Below are positions 9,601-16,523 of a stretch of DNA of 64,000 bases, piece by piece. The notes beneath the pieces are model-generated. The model saw nothing but the letters and a program-made list of their open reading frames with translations, was not told the origin of the DNA and searched no databases. The translations under genes were made by a program, and so were the position numbers. Source of the DNA: Gallionella sp. (GTDB taxonomy: Bacteria > Pseudomonadota > Gammaproteobacteria > Burkholderiales > Gallionellaceae); the NCBI GenBank assembly GCA_028707275.1, contig JAQTUP010000002.1:433198-497197 (forward strand), given 5' to 3'. The first letter of the stretch is position 1, and each line of letters opens with the position of its first letter.

Positions 9601-10325
9601 AAAATATCACGCCCCCCCAATTCGAACGCACCCAAATCCTGATCAAGGACGAGGGCATCTCACGCCTGGCCAACTGCCATGTATTCATCGCAGGCATGGG
9701 CGGCGTAGGCTCCCACTGCACCGAGGCGCTGGCACGCGCCGGAATCGGCCGTCTCACCTTGCTCGACCATGACGTGGTGGCCGTGAGCAACATCAACCGC
9801 CAGTTGCCCGCGCTCTTGTCCACGGTCGGACAGTCCAAGGCCGAGATCATGCGCGCGCGTATCATGGACATCAATCCCGATTGCATCGTCACGCTGGTAC
9901 GCACGTTCCTGGGGCCCGAAAACGTCCATGAACTGGTGCCGCACGACTGTGATTACATGATAGATTGCATCGATTCGATGAACTGCAAAGTCGCGCTGAT
10001 CGCCCACAGCGTGTCGCTGGGACTGAAAGTGGCATCGAGCATGGGGGCCGGCAACAAGCTCGACCCCTCGCGCATCCGCGTCGCCGACATCAGCAAAACC
10101 AACGTCTGCCCGTTAGCTCGCGAGATGCGCAAACACCTGCGCGATTTAGGCATCAAGAAAGACATATTGACCGTCTATACCGATGAAAATCCGAGGCCGC
10201 CCCTCCCCCCTCAACCCGTAGACCGGGGACGCCCGCGTTCGGTCAATGGCACGATCAGCTACATGCCGCCGCTGTTCGGCTACATGCTGGCCGGCGCTGT
10301 GATCAAACAGCTGCTGGAAGAATAA
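9597..10325 (+). CDS. tcdA: tRNA threonylcarbamoyladenosine dehydratase
   Basis: A protein of 242 residues of the ThiF/MoeB/HesA (E1-like) family. The nucleotide-binding loop is GMGGVGSHCTEALARAGIG at about residues 33-51, followed by DHDVVAVSNINRQ, the usual ATP and Mg site, and DCIDSMNCK. TcdA uses ATP to cyclise t6A to ct6A at position 37 of ANN-decoding tRNAs. The start overlaps the tatD stop (ATGA), suggesting coupling. The length matches E. coli TcdA (268) apart from a shorter C-terminus. Confidence 0.9.
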   Translation: MKNITPPQFERTQILIKDEGISRLANCHVFIAGMGGVGSHCTEALARAGIGRLTLLDHDVVAVSNINRQLPALLSTVGQSKAEIMRARIMDINPDCIVTLVRTFLGPENVHELVPHDCDYMIDCIDSMNCKVALIAHSVSLGLKVASSMGAGNKLDPSRIRVADISKTNVCPLAREMRKHLRDLGIKKDILTVYTDENPRPPLPPQPVDRGRPRSVNGTISYMPPLFGYMLAGAVIKQLLEE

Positions 10326-10411
10326 CCTACAGCGCATACCGTCTATTTTCGGTTCTATGTGATTTGAAGTGGGTAACATAAATCCTATTTTCAGAATCGC
10401 CGGTGGCAGAC

Positions 10412-10640
10412 CGGCAGCTGGTTACTTTCTTTTGCGTCGCCAAAAGAAAGTAACCCAAGAAAAAGCGACCCCGGTTTGCCGCGACTGCCTGTTTGTTACC
10501 AAACCGGCAGTCGTACCCTTGATAGCCAGCAAACAACGGGGCTGCGGAACTCGCACGATCCACACAGCGGCCACGTGCTCAAACAGTCCTCGCCCAAAAG
10601 CACCGTTGTTTGCTGGCTATCTTCTGCGGCGCACAGGGGC
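10412..10640. repeat. Long hairpin extragenic element, copy 1
   Basis: Two nested structures with no convincing gene. GGTTACTTTCTTTTG at 10420-10434 is exactly complementary to 10441-10455, a 15-base stem. GATAGCCAGCAAACAACGG at 10521-10539 is exactly complementary to 10603-10621, a 19-base stem enclosing 63 bases. A second copy in opposite orientation lies at 10925-11144. Short reading frames across it are conceptual artefacts often annotated in related genomes. Confidence 0.85.
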
Positions 10641-10924
10641 TACTGGCGGTAAGGAACGCGCTGTTCATCGCAGCATTCTCGCTGCGGTTTTCGAACTATC
10701 CACTGCATTTCATATGCAGCCAGAATAACTTATGGCTCATACCATCTATTTTCTTTACCCGCACTGAATAAGAGGTGATACAGTTCCCCCCTCTTCAGCA
10801 TTCGGTTCAGACAGCGCTGAAGGTGTGTGTCAGGTTTTCATTATTTACTGATGTTACGCACAAGCTTCGAAAATCAGGGTTGATGAGTTGTTTTGAGACC
10901 TGACCTTTACGATCCACCGTAAAC

Positions 10925-11144
10925 CCCTGTGCGCCGCCAAAGACAGCCAGCAAACAACGGTGCTTTGGGCGAGGACTGTTTGAGCACGTGGACGCGTAGC
11001 GGATCGTGCGAGTTCCGCAGCCCCGTTGTTTGCTGACTGTCGAGGGCACTCCGCCTGCCCGGCCTACGGTAGTCAGGCGGAGCGGCAAGCCGGGGGCGCC
11101 GCATCGATGGTTACTTTCTTTTGGCAACGCAAAAGAAAGTAACC
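10925..11144. repeat. Long hairpin extragenic element, copy 2 (inverted)
   Basis: Reverse-complement relative of the element at 10412-10640. The 19-base arms at 10942-10960 and 11023-11041 pair with one mismatch, and the GGTTACTTTCTTTTG arm at 11109-11123 pairs exactly with 11130-11144. The middle (GAGGACTGTTTGAGCACGTG) is shared with copy 1. The two copies face each other across about 280 bases in which I see no gene. Confidence 0.85.
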
Positions 11145-11149
11145 AGCAG

Positions 11150-11211
11150 CCGGGCTGCCCCCGGCGAAGTTGATTTTGATACACGGCTGATGTTACTGCG
11201 CAACATCAGCC
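11150..11211. repeat. 60-base double-hairpin repeat, copy 1
   Basis: Begins CCGGGCTGCCCCCGG then CGAAGTTGATT, and ends in a 10-base stem (GGCTGATGTT at 11185-11194 pairing with 11202-11211, loop ACTGCGC). Two other copies are at 33537-33596 and 44634-44694. Base changes in the final stem are compensated between copies. Confidence 0.85.
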
Positions 11212-11347
11212 ATTTACCAACAAGGTGCGCTACAAATACGCTGATGATTGATAACAATGAAGTTTTAATTACTCAAAACGATTTAGCCACCTGTCCGGCT
11301 AAAAAATTTAGTTGTTTTTTGGTTGCTACTTTACGTTAGGCTCTATT

Positions 11348-11665
11348 GTGACTAAGCGCGCTCCAATCAAAAAAATTTCAATTGAAGAAGATAGCCGCTT
11401 TTGTGTTTATCCCGATATTTCTATGAGTGGAGACTTTGAGTTTATTTGGCGAGATGCCTCTGGCATCCGTTGGGATGCAAAAATCAATGCTCTCGTTGCT
11501 TACGAACCGCATCGGTGGGAACCGGCTACCCTTTATGGCCAAATTGCTCTTGCTGTAAAAGGTGAGTATGGTTGGCAGCTATACCTTACACCCAACACAT
11601 TATGGTGCGGCGTTTCAGACGAATTGAAAGAGAAAATACAATCATGGTCATCTGCAAATATTTAG
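11348..11665 (+). CDS. Integron cassette 1 protein, unknown function
   Basis: A protein of 105 residues from a GTG start at 11348, seven bases inside the cassette boundary. The frame extends upstream to 11312, but that would cross the attC core, so GTG is preferred. The protein is acidic to neutral with no signal peptide or membrane helix. It contains FEFIWRDASGIRWDA and a tryptophan-rich C-terminal half (YGWQLYLTPNTLWCGVSDEL). I do not recognise the family. Cassette proteins are often orphan folds, toxins, immunity proteins or antitoxins, but nothing here supports one choice. The small size and immediate attC after the stop fit the cassette format. Confidence 0.65.
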   Translation: MTKRAPIKKISIEEDSRFCVYPDISMSGDFEFIWRDASGIRWDAKINALVAYEPHRWEPATLYGQIALAVKGEYGWQLYLTPNTLWCGVSDELKEKIQSWSSANI

Positions 11666-11681
11666 CATTTCTTATTGGCAG

Positions 11682-11759
11682 GCCAAACCCTGCGCTCAAG
11701 TTCGCTCCCTTCGGTCGCTGGGACGCGCCTTCGGCGCGCCCTTTACTTTTACGTTAGAT
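11682..11759 (+). repeat. attC site of cassette 1
   Basis: Runs from GCCAAAC (R'' box, one mismatch to the complement of the cassette's own GTTAGGC) to GTTAGAT. The interior holds the arms CTCAAGTTCGCTCCC, TTCGGTCGCTGGGACG and CGCGCC-TTCG-GGCGCG, giving the imperfect palindrome typical of attC. Confidence 0.75.
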
Positions 11760-11779
11760 GCCACCATTCGAGGCCACTT

Positions 11780-12166
11780 GTGTTTTCAATTCACTCAACA
11801 TCATCTAGCCGTGAGCTTGTGTTTAGCGCGCACAAAGATGACTACTTTCGCGTAGAGCTTAAAGGTTTTGAGGTTACGGCTTCGGCTGACGTTTGGGCTT
11901 ATACGGATGCCAACGGACTAAATGAATTTTTTCAAGAGCTCAGTCGCTTTGAAAGGCCGTGGCAGGGACAGCGAAATTGGGCTACATTGGAAAATGATTT
12001 CTCAATTTCTGCAACCTGCACCTCCTTGGGTAACGTCACGTTCCACGTTGCACTGCTCGGGTTGCAGGGCGCGCCCGAAGAGTGGCGCGTGGAAGCAGGG
12101 CTGGTAACCGACCTTGGTCAGCTAGAGCAAATCGCAATACATGCAGGGCTATTCTTCAATGCGTAA
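11780..12166 (+). CDS. Integron cassette 2 protein (possible DUF6228-like)
   Basis: A protein of 128 residues from a GTG at 11780. The same frame is open upstream to 11675, but that would read through the attC site, so the start must lie inside the cassette. Visible features are an N-terminal beta-rich part (RELVFSAHKDDYFRVEL), then GLNEFFQELSRFERPWQGQRNWATLENDFSISATC and a C-terminal helix ending IAIHAGLFFNA. The layout loosely recalls DUF6228, a family of small proteins of unknown, perhaps immunity-like, role; this is a tentative recollection. The stop is three bases before the ATCTAAC box of its attC. Confidence 0.65.
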   Translation: MFSIHSTSSSRELVFSAHKDDYFRVELKGFEVTASADVWAYTDANGLNEFFQELSRFERPWQGQRNWATLENDFSISATCTSLGNVTFHVALLGLQGAPEEWRVEAGLVTDLGQLEQIAIHAGLFFNA

Positions 12167-12169
12167 AGC

Positions 12170-12232
12170 ATCTAACCTGCCGTTCGAGTGGGACGCCGCA
12201 AAAGTGCGCAGCCGCTCAGCTTTACGTTAGCC
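12170..12232 (+). repeat. attC site of cassette 2
   Basis: 63 bases from ATCTAAC (R'') to GTTAGCC (R'). ATCTAAC is the exact reverse complement of GTTAGAT at the cassette's left edge (11753-11759), the diagnostic pairing of a genuine cassette. The inner arms include GTGGGACGCCGC and GCGCAGCCGCTCAGC. Confidence 0.82.
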
Positions 12233-12236
12233 GCCC

Positions 12237-12722
12237 ATGCGCCGATTTCGCAATGTTCCACAGCAACAGCAGAAGGCCTTACGCTCGCAATTCTCTTGGC
12301 TGGGGCGCGTGCATGATACGCAGGCTGCACCGGGTGTACAACGTCTTTCCATATCAGTGTTCGATCATTGGCTTCTCGAAGACGAGGCGCTGCATCTTCT
12401 TGACCACGTAGGACCGGAAGAACAACAAGCCCGCGACAACAAACACGCCAATGCAATCAGACTCCTGACAGACCAGTTTGCAGGTCTGGACTTTGTCTTC
12501 CGTGGCAGATTGAAGCAGCAGCCTTGCTTTCGTGAAGCGCTATTGCCAGTCGAGTTCAGGAGCAACTTTTCGCAGCCCAGGTTTCGCTTCGCCTTTACGC
12601 AATTAGGGGCCATCTACTATGAAGGCTACGACGACACGTGGCATCTCTACTTCACATCACGCGACAGCGTCGAGCCTGTTTGTGTCGCCGCTAAAGCGGC
12701 AGGCCTCTTCGTGCTTGATTAA
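12237..12722 (+). CDS. Integron cassette 3 protein, unknown function
   Basis: A protein of 161 residues whose ATG is only five bases after the GTTAGCC core, a common spacing for cassette genes. The N-terminus is basic and glutamine-rich, and the middle has LEDEALHLLDHVGPEEQQARDNKHANAIRLLTDQFAGLDFVFRG. The C-terminus has FAFTQLGAIYYEGYDDTWHLYFTSRDS. No signal, membrane helix or catalytic motif is visible and I do not recognise the family. It is preceded by a proper attC but followed by a degenerate one, so it may no longer be excisable. Confidence 0.6.
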   Translation: MRRFRNVPQQQQKALRSQFSWLGRVHDTQAAPGVQRLSISVFDHWLLEDEALHLLDHVGPEEQQARDNKHANAIRLLTDQFAGLDFVFRGRLKQQPCFREALLPVEFRSNFSQPRFRFAFTQLGAIYYEGYDDTWHLYFTSRDSVEPVCVAAKAAGLFVLD

Positions 12723-12723
12723 G

Positions 12724-12772
12724 GTTAGCCCGTGATCGCGAAGCGAGCCACGACATGAACCGTTTGTTGGAC
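12724..12772 (+). repeat. Degenerate attC-like end of cassette 3
   Basis: Starts with GTTAGCC in direct rather than inverted orientation to the cassette's left core, has a small hairpin (CGTGATCGC-GAA-GCGAGCCACG), and ends with GTTGGAC, which fits GTTRRRY. The expected GGCTAAC box is missing, so function is doubtful. Confidence 0.4.
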
Positions 12773-12815
12773 GAGCCCGCCCTGCCTGCGGCAGCCAAAC
12801 GGCGTGTTCAGGCGC

Positions 12816-12890
12816 GAAGGTTCGGGGTCACGAAGGTTCGCACGAAGGTTCGGGGGTTCGGGGTCATTCGGGGGTTCGGGGGCAGGTCTT
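12816..12890. repeat. Short interspersed GGTTCGGGG repeats
   Basis: GAAGGTTCG and GGTTCGGGG units recur four to five times over 75 bases between the cassette array and the antitoxin-like gene. The run ends in GGCAGGTCTTGACAT, which reappears near 33411-33427. No coding potential is seen. Confidence 0.7.
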
Positions 12891-12956
12891 GACATAACGG
12901 TTCTTTTGCCGGACGGCGTAGAATAGCAGCCAGTTTCAATTTTTTGGAGCAACATA

Positions 12957-13160
12957 ATGACACAGCTTCTTGAACGAGCTATTTTAGAAATCAACAAGTT
13001 GCCGGATTCTGAGCAGGACTTCATTGCAGCGATTCTTTTTGATGAGTTGGCATCTGAACATCGTTGGTCTGATTCATTTTCGAAATCGCAAGATGTCCTG
13101 GCTAACCTTGCAGACGAGGCTCTCGCCCTCCTTCCTCATCAAACCGTACTGCCCTATTAA
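12957..13160 (+). CDS. Orphan antitoxin-like small protein
   Basis: A protein of 67 residues beginning MTQLLERAILEINKLPDSEQDFIAAILFDELASEHRW. This LPxxEQDxxAxxxxxELxSExxW pattern is found in a family of small proteins encoded beside RelE/ParE-type toxins and thought to be antitoxins. The expected C-terminal tail of the family is replaced after LADEAL, suggesting a truncated or altered end. No partner toxin follows: the next gene is hipA on the other strand. A GGAG ribosome site lies eight bases before the ATG. Its place beside a cassette array fits the frequent association of toxin-antitoxin genes with integrons. Confidence 0.6.
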   Translation: MTQLLERAILEINKLPDSEQDFIAAILFDELASEHRWSDSFSKSQDVLANLADEALALLPHQTVLPY

Positions 13161-13202
13161 CGCATACGGCTTTCCGATGTTCTTCACGCCAGGCCATGCA
13201 CG

Positions 13203-14426
13203 TCAGTCGCCGGTGAGCGGGACGGGGCTGAAGTATCGTTCCAAATAACGAATTTCTTCCTCGCCGCATCCGCATTCATAAAACACATCCTGCCAGTGGC
13301 TTTTTATCAGCGACTGAATTTCGTAAATAATCTGCACAGCCTGGTCTTTTTCAAGACCGAATGCTGCACACGCAGATAGCATGTTATCGAATGTACCCGC
13401 CGCCGTTTCGCCCGTCATCATCGCGTGATGGTAAATTCGATGAGGCACCATCTGCGGCACAATATCAAATGCCGGGGACAGCACATAGCCGCATTGCGGG
13501 TCAAACACAAGACCATGATTGAGCTCATGATCATCCGTATTGCGCACCGAGCAATTGAACACCATACGCCGGTATAGCTCGGCACGGCCATCAGGGCTTG
13601 TACCAAACCGGCTTAACCAGCGAGATAAACGGGCGTACGATGCGATCTTGAATCGCTGAAAGTCAGGATCGCTATTAAATACCGTTCGGGCACTCAAATA
13701 ACCCAGCCGGGCGATGCCGTCACTTTTCACAACACGATCAAATCGCCTGACCAGACAAATATCGGATCCGTTCACGCTTAACAGACGTGTTTCTGCGGCA
13801 TTGATACCGCACAACTTAGCCAGCGTCATCGACGCATGCTCAAGCCTTGGCGTACTGATCTGCACCGGGTCATCGGCACTTGGGAATTTAGCAATCCAGA
13901 CGGCTTCTTTGTCAGTGATATTGCACTTGGGGCGAGCACCTCCCGTACCGGGATGCAACGCTCTGAGCAACTCGTCATCGACAGCTTGATTGCGCTCAAT
14001 CAACTGGCTGGCGCGCAACAGGTCTTCAAGTTCAAATTCCCGACTCGCCAGTTCTTCAGGCGGCGTATCCGCCGAGGTTGAAAAAGCAAGACACCCCACC
14101 CGCCCGGGATCATTGAGCAAAATATAACCATCCGGGTATGGCTGCTCACCCAAAAGTCGGTTAATGACCTTAATCCCCCAACGATCGGGGCACGAATCCA
14201 TGATCGCACCGGGATACCCGCCCAGCGACAGAAATGGCTCAATATTGCCATGCGTGGGCAATGCAACGGGGTCGATGGGGATGGCGTTTTTGTTGGATAG
14301 ATAGCTTTTTCCATAAACGAACCTGCCGACACGCCCCGCAGGCGTGAGGGACAGCGACAACCTGCCAGCCACCACAGGCCGGTACTCTCCGGGCAGAAAC
14401 ATCCAGACATAAAGATCAGAAGTCAT
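13203..14426 (-). CDS. hipA: HipA-family serine/threonine kinase toxin
   Basis: A protein of 407 residues with the HipA N-terminal subdomain (residues 1-110, FVYGKSYLSN) and the kinase-like C-terminal part. Motifs include GTGGARPKCNI (P-loop-like region), WIAKFPSADD with the conserved lysine, RRFDR, NTDDHELNHGLVF with catalytic-loop Asn-Asp, and PAFDIVPQ (DFG-like Asp). HipA of E. coli phosphorylates GltX and induces persistence; HipA relatives vary in substrate. The start overlaps the end of the hipB-like gene by 11 bases. This is a complete type II toxin-antitoxin pair. Confidence 0.88.
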   Translation of the reverse strand: MTSDLYVWMFLPGEYRPVVAGRLSLSLTPAGRVGRFVYGKSYLSNKNAIPIDPVALPTHGNIEPFLSLGGYPGAIMDSCPDRWGIKVINRLLGEQPYPDGYILLNDPGRVGCLAFSTSADTPPEELASREFELEDLLRASQLIERNQAVDDELLRALHPGTGGARPKCNITDKEAVWIAKFPSADDPVQISTPRLEHASMTLAKLCGINAAETRLLSVNGSDICLVRRFDRVVKSDGIARLGYLSARTVFNSDPDFQRFKIASYARLSRWLSRFGTSPDGRAELYRRMVFNCSVRNTDDHELNHGLVFDPQCGYVLSPAFDIVPQMVPHRIYHHAMMTGETAAGTFDNMLSACAAFGLEKDQAVQIIYEIQSLIKSHWQDVFYECGCGEEEIRYLERYFSPVPLTGD

Positions 14427-14751
14427 TGTCCGGCCTTGTATTCACCCTCACCCGACGCGCACCTTCAGACAGGGAAAGCGCCAGCCCGTTTTCATCCAAT
14501 CCCGGATCGGCAATCAACTCGACCTCTCCGGAGAGCCCCAGTATCCAAAGCACATGCAGCACGGACCCCACCGCGCAGGACATTTCTCCTCGTTCAATGG
14601 CCTGTATGGTCGAGCGGGACAGCCCGGATCTGACCGCCAAATCGGCTTGCCTGATTTTTCTGCGTACACGGGCTACGCGAATGCGCTCACCCAGTCGGCT
14701 GGCAATCAAGCGCGTCTCTTCGTGAAGATTTCCACCAGATATGTTTTTCAT
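14416..14751 (-). CDS. hipB: HipB-like XRE-family antitoxin
   Basis: A protein of 111 residues with a helix-turn-helix at about residues 20-75 (LGERIRVARVRRKIRQADLAVRSGLSRSTIQAIERGE), the XRE/Cro fold used by HipB antitoxins to bind operators and neutralise HipA. It lies upstream of and overlaps hipA. The C-terminal 35 residues are longer than in E. coli HipB. The start at 14751 (MKNISGG) is slightly more likely than 14760; no strong ribosome site separates them. The pair probably represses its own promoter in the 130 bases upstream. Confidence 0.85.
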   Translation of the reverse strand: MKNISGGNLHEETRLIASRLGERIRVARVRRKIRQADLAVRSGLSRSTIQAIERGEMSCAVGSVLHVLWILGLSGEVELIADPGLDENGLALSLSEGARRVRVNTRPDNDF

Positions 14752-14882
14752 AGCACGCATTAAACGGATTAAGGCAGGCTATGTCAAGCACAGCTCAGGA
14801 GTCGATTCCTGACCCGGCATGACTAACTATTACGATCAGCATCCCGGAAAATTACTGCGGACCGCGCCGAACACCCATGACA

Positions 14883-16238
14883 TCAGCGAGCATTTTCTAC
14901 ACCCAGGCCGCCGCCGCACGCTGCGCAATCATCCTGCAAAGCTGTCAGAATCTGTCTGATTTCGCTGAACAGCGGGCGCGCGTCAACATCGGCCTGTGCG
15001 CTGCGGCGTTGCAATTCCCACAAAGCATCCTGCACCGCTGCAAATTCAGGCGGAACGGCGCAGCGATCGAGTAACTCCTCCAGAAAACAGGCATACGCAC
15101 GCACTTCGATACGCTGGAGTGACAGGCGCGCTGCGCCTTCAGGCATCGGGGACGCAGCGCCAAAATCACCCAGCAGGCAATCGCCCAGCCCGTTCCACTG
15201 CATGTTATGCGCGTATAAATCGCCATGCATGATGCCGCGCCCGTGCAGGTGTTCGGCCGCCGCCGCGATGCCCCGCGCCATGGAAATAGCGCTGTTCAGG
15301 GTAAAACGGGTGTCGGGCGAATAAATATCCCGCGTGCAGGACTCAAGGCTGGGCGGGCCTGCCAGATTTTTAAAACTCGCATCCACCAGCTCCATGACCA
15401 GACCCTTCGTGCCTTCAGGATGCCCGATGATTTTCCCCTTGACGGGTATCAGGTTGGAATGCTGCCCCGCCCTGATGCAGGCGGCCTTCTCGCAGCCGGG
15501 CAGTCCGTCGCTGGTCACCGCCCCCTTGAACAACTTGACGGCAACCGCGCCATCGGGGATTGCCCGCCAGTCGGCCTGATGAATAATGCCTGACGCGCCC
15601 TCCCCTATCTTGTGCTGCAATTTTAGCGTATCCCAGTGAATATCCGTTACAGGCGGCATCAAGGCGGCATCAGTATCCTGCGTGAGAGGATTACCGGCAA
15701 AGGCCAGCCACGCCAGACGCGGCAAGCTCAACAACCACGGCGGCAAAGACTCGAAACGATTGGCCGAAATACGCAGCAGCTCCAGTTGGCGGCAGGCGGC
15801 CATCTCGCCTGGCAAATGCTGCAATTGATTGCCCGCCAGCATCAACTTTTGCAACTGGCCGCAATCACCCAGAGTCGCCGGCAACGAGCTTAAGCGGTTA
15901 TCGGTGAGTATCAGCCAGCGCAGCGCGGGCGATACCGAGGATGCTGGCACGTGGCTGATTTTGTTGGCTTTGAAACCCACCATATCGAGACTGGCACACT
16001 GTCCCAACACCTCAGGCAGACGGGTAAACTGGTTGTCTGAGCAGAAAATCACCCGCAGCCGGGTCAGGCGCGCCAGGTCATCAGGCAGCGTTGACAAGGC
16101 ATTGCCGGACAGGTTTAAAATTTCAAGGGTATCGGCAAGATCATAAATTTCCTCGGGAAAATGCGTCAAACCGCACGACAGATCCAACCGTCTGATACCC
16201 GAAAGTCTCCCGCTCTGCAACTTCGATAATGTGTCCAT
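14883..16238 (-). CDS. Leucine-rich-repeat protein kinase
   Basis: A protein of 451 residues. Residues about 15-190 form seven LxxLxLxxNxLxxLP repeats of 22-24 residues. Residues about 205-440 form a Hanks-type kinase: glycine loop IGEGASGII, VAVK lysine near residue 235, catalytic loop HGDLYAHN (Gly replaces Arg of HRD), and metal motif DFG. There is no membrane helix, so it should be cytoplasmic. Proteins of this layout occur sporadically in proteobacteria and resemble eukaryotic LRR-kinases with the domains in the same order; targets are unknown. It stands alone, with the divergent cyclase gene upstream. Confidence 0.88.
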   Translation of the reverse strand: MDTLSKLQSGRLSGIRRLDLSCGLTHFPEEIYDLADTLEILNLSGNALSTLPDDLARLTRLRVIFCSDNQFTRLPEVLGQCASLDMVGFKANKISHVPASSVSPALRWLILTDNRLSSLPATLGDCGQLQKLMLAGNQLQHLPGEMAACRQLELLRISANRFESLPPWLLSLPRLAWLAFAGNPLTQDTDAALMPPVTDIHWDTLKLQHKIGEGASGIIHQADWRAIPDGAVAVKLFKGAVTSDGLPGCEKAACIRAGQHSNLIPVKGKIIGHPEGTKGLVMELVDASFKNLAGPPSLESCTRDIYSPDTRFTLNSAISMARGIAAAAEHLHGRGIMHGDLYAHNMQWNGLGDCLLGDFGAASPMPEGAARLSLQRIEVRAYACFLEELLDRCAVPPEFAAVQDALWELQRRSAQADVDARPLFSEIRQILTALQDDCAACGGGLGVENAR

Positions 16239-16523
16239 ATATTAAATTCCTGAATTACCCGACAAGCGCCTACATATAACAGCGAACTTGCAGCATAACA
16301 AGCCACAAGGCTCGCGATCTGCTAATATCCCGAAAAACAATAGTCGGCAAACAGCCGACAAAATCGAGAGTGTCAGTCTGAACTTTAAGGTGGAGAGTAC
16401 ATCATTGCCGGGCGACTAAAATCCGCGTAATTCGCGTTGCTGCGGCGCGCGAGTTGCCTGTATCGGCTATGCTTTTCGTATCGCACGAATACGATACGCT
16501 CCACGGGGGAACGGACTCAGACC

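Larger units (their letters stand above)
11335..12772 (+). mobile_element. Integron gene-cassette array without a visible integrase (CALIN-like)
   Basis: Three short one-gene units in the same orientation are separated by sites ending in TTTACGTTAG, fitting the attC 3' core GTTRRRY: GTTAGGC at 11335, GTTAGAT at 11753, GTTAGCC at 12226 and a weaker GTTGGAC at 12766. For cassette 2 the left core GTTAGAT is exactly complementary to ATCTAAC just after its gene, as expected of a circular cassette. For cassette 1 the match is 6 of 7. No tyrosine integrase gene and no attI are recognisable in the window. It may be a cluster of attC sites lacking an integrase, or the far end of an array rearranged away from its platform. 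Confidence 0.78.

Noticed and set aside
10369-10728. A 119-codon open frame over the first hairpin element
   Set aside because: It is made of the two inverted repeats, with low-complexity basic translation and no ribosome site. Similar frames over this element type are annotation artefacts.
12816-12890. GGTTCGGGG repeats as a regulatory iteron array
   Set aside because: The units are irregular in spacing and orientation, and no replication or partition gene is near.
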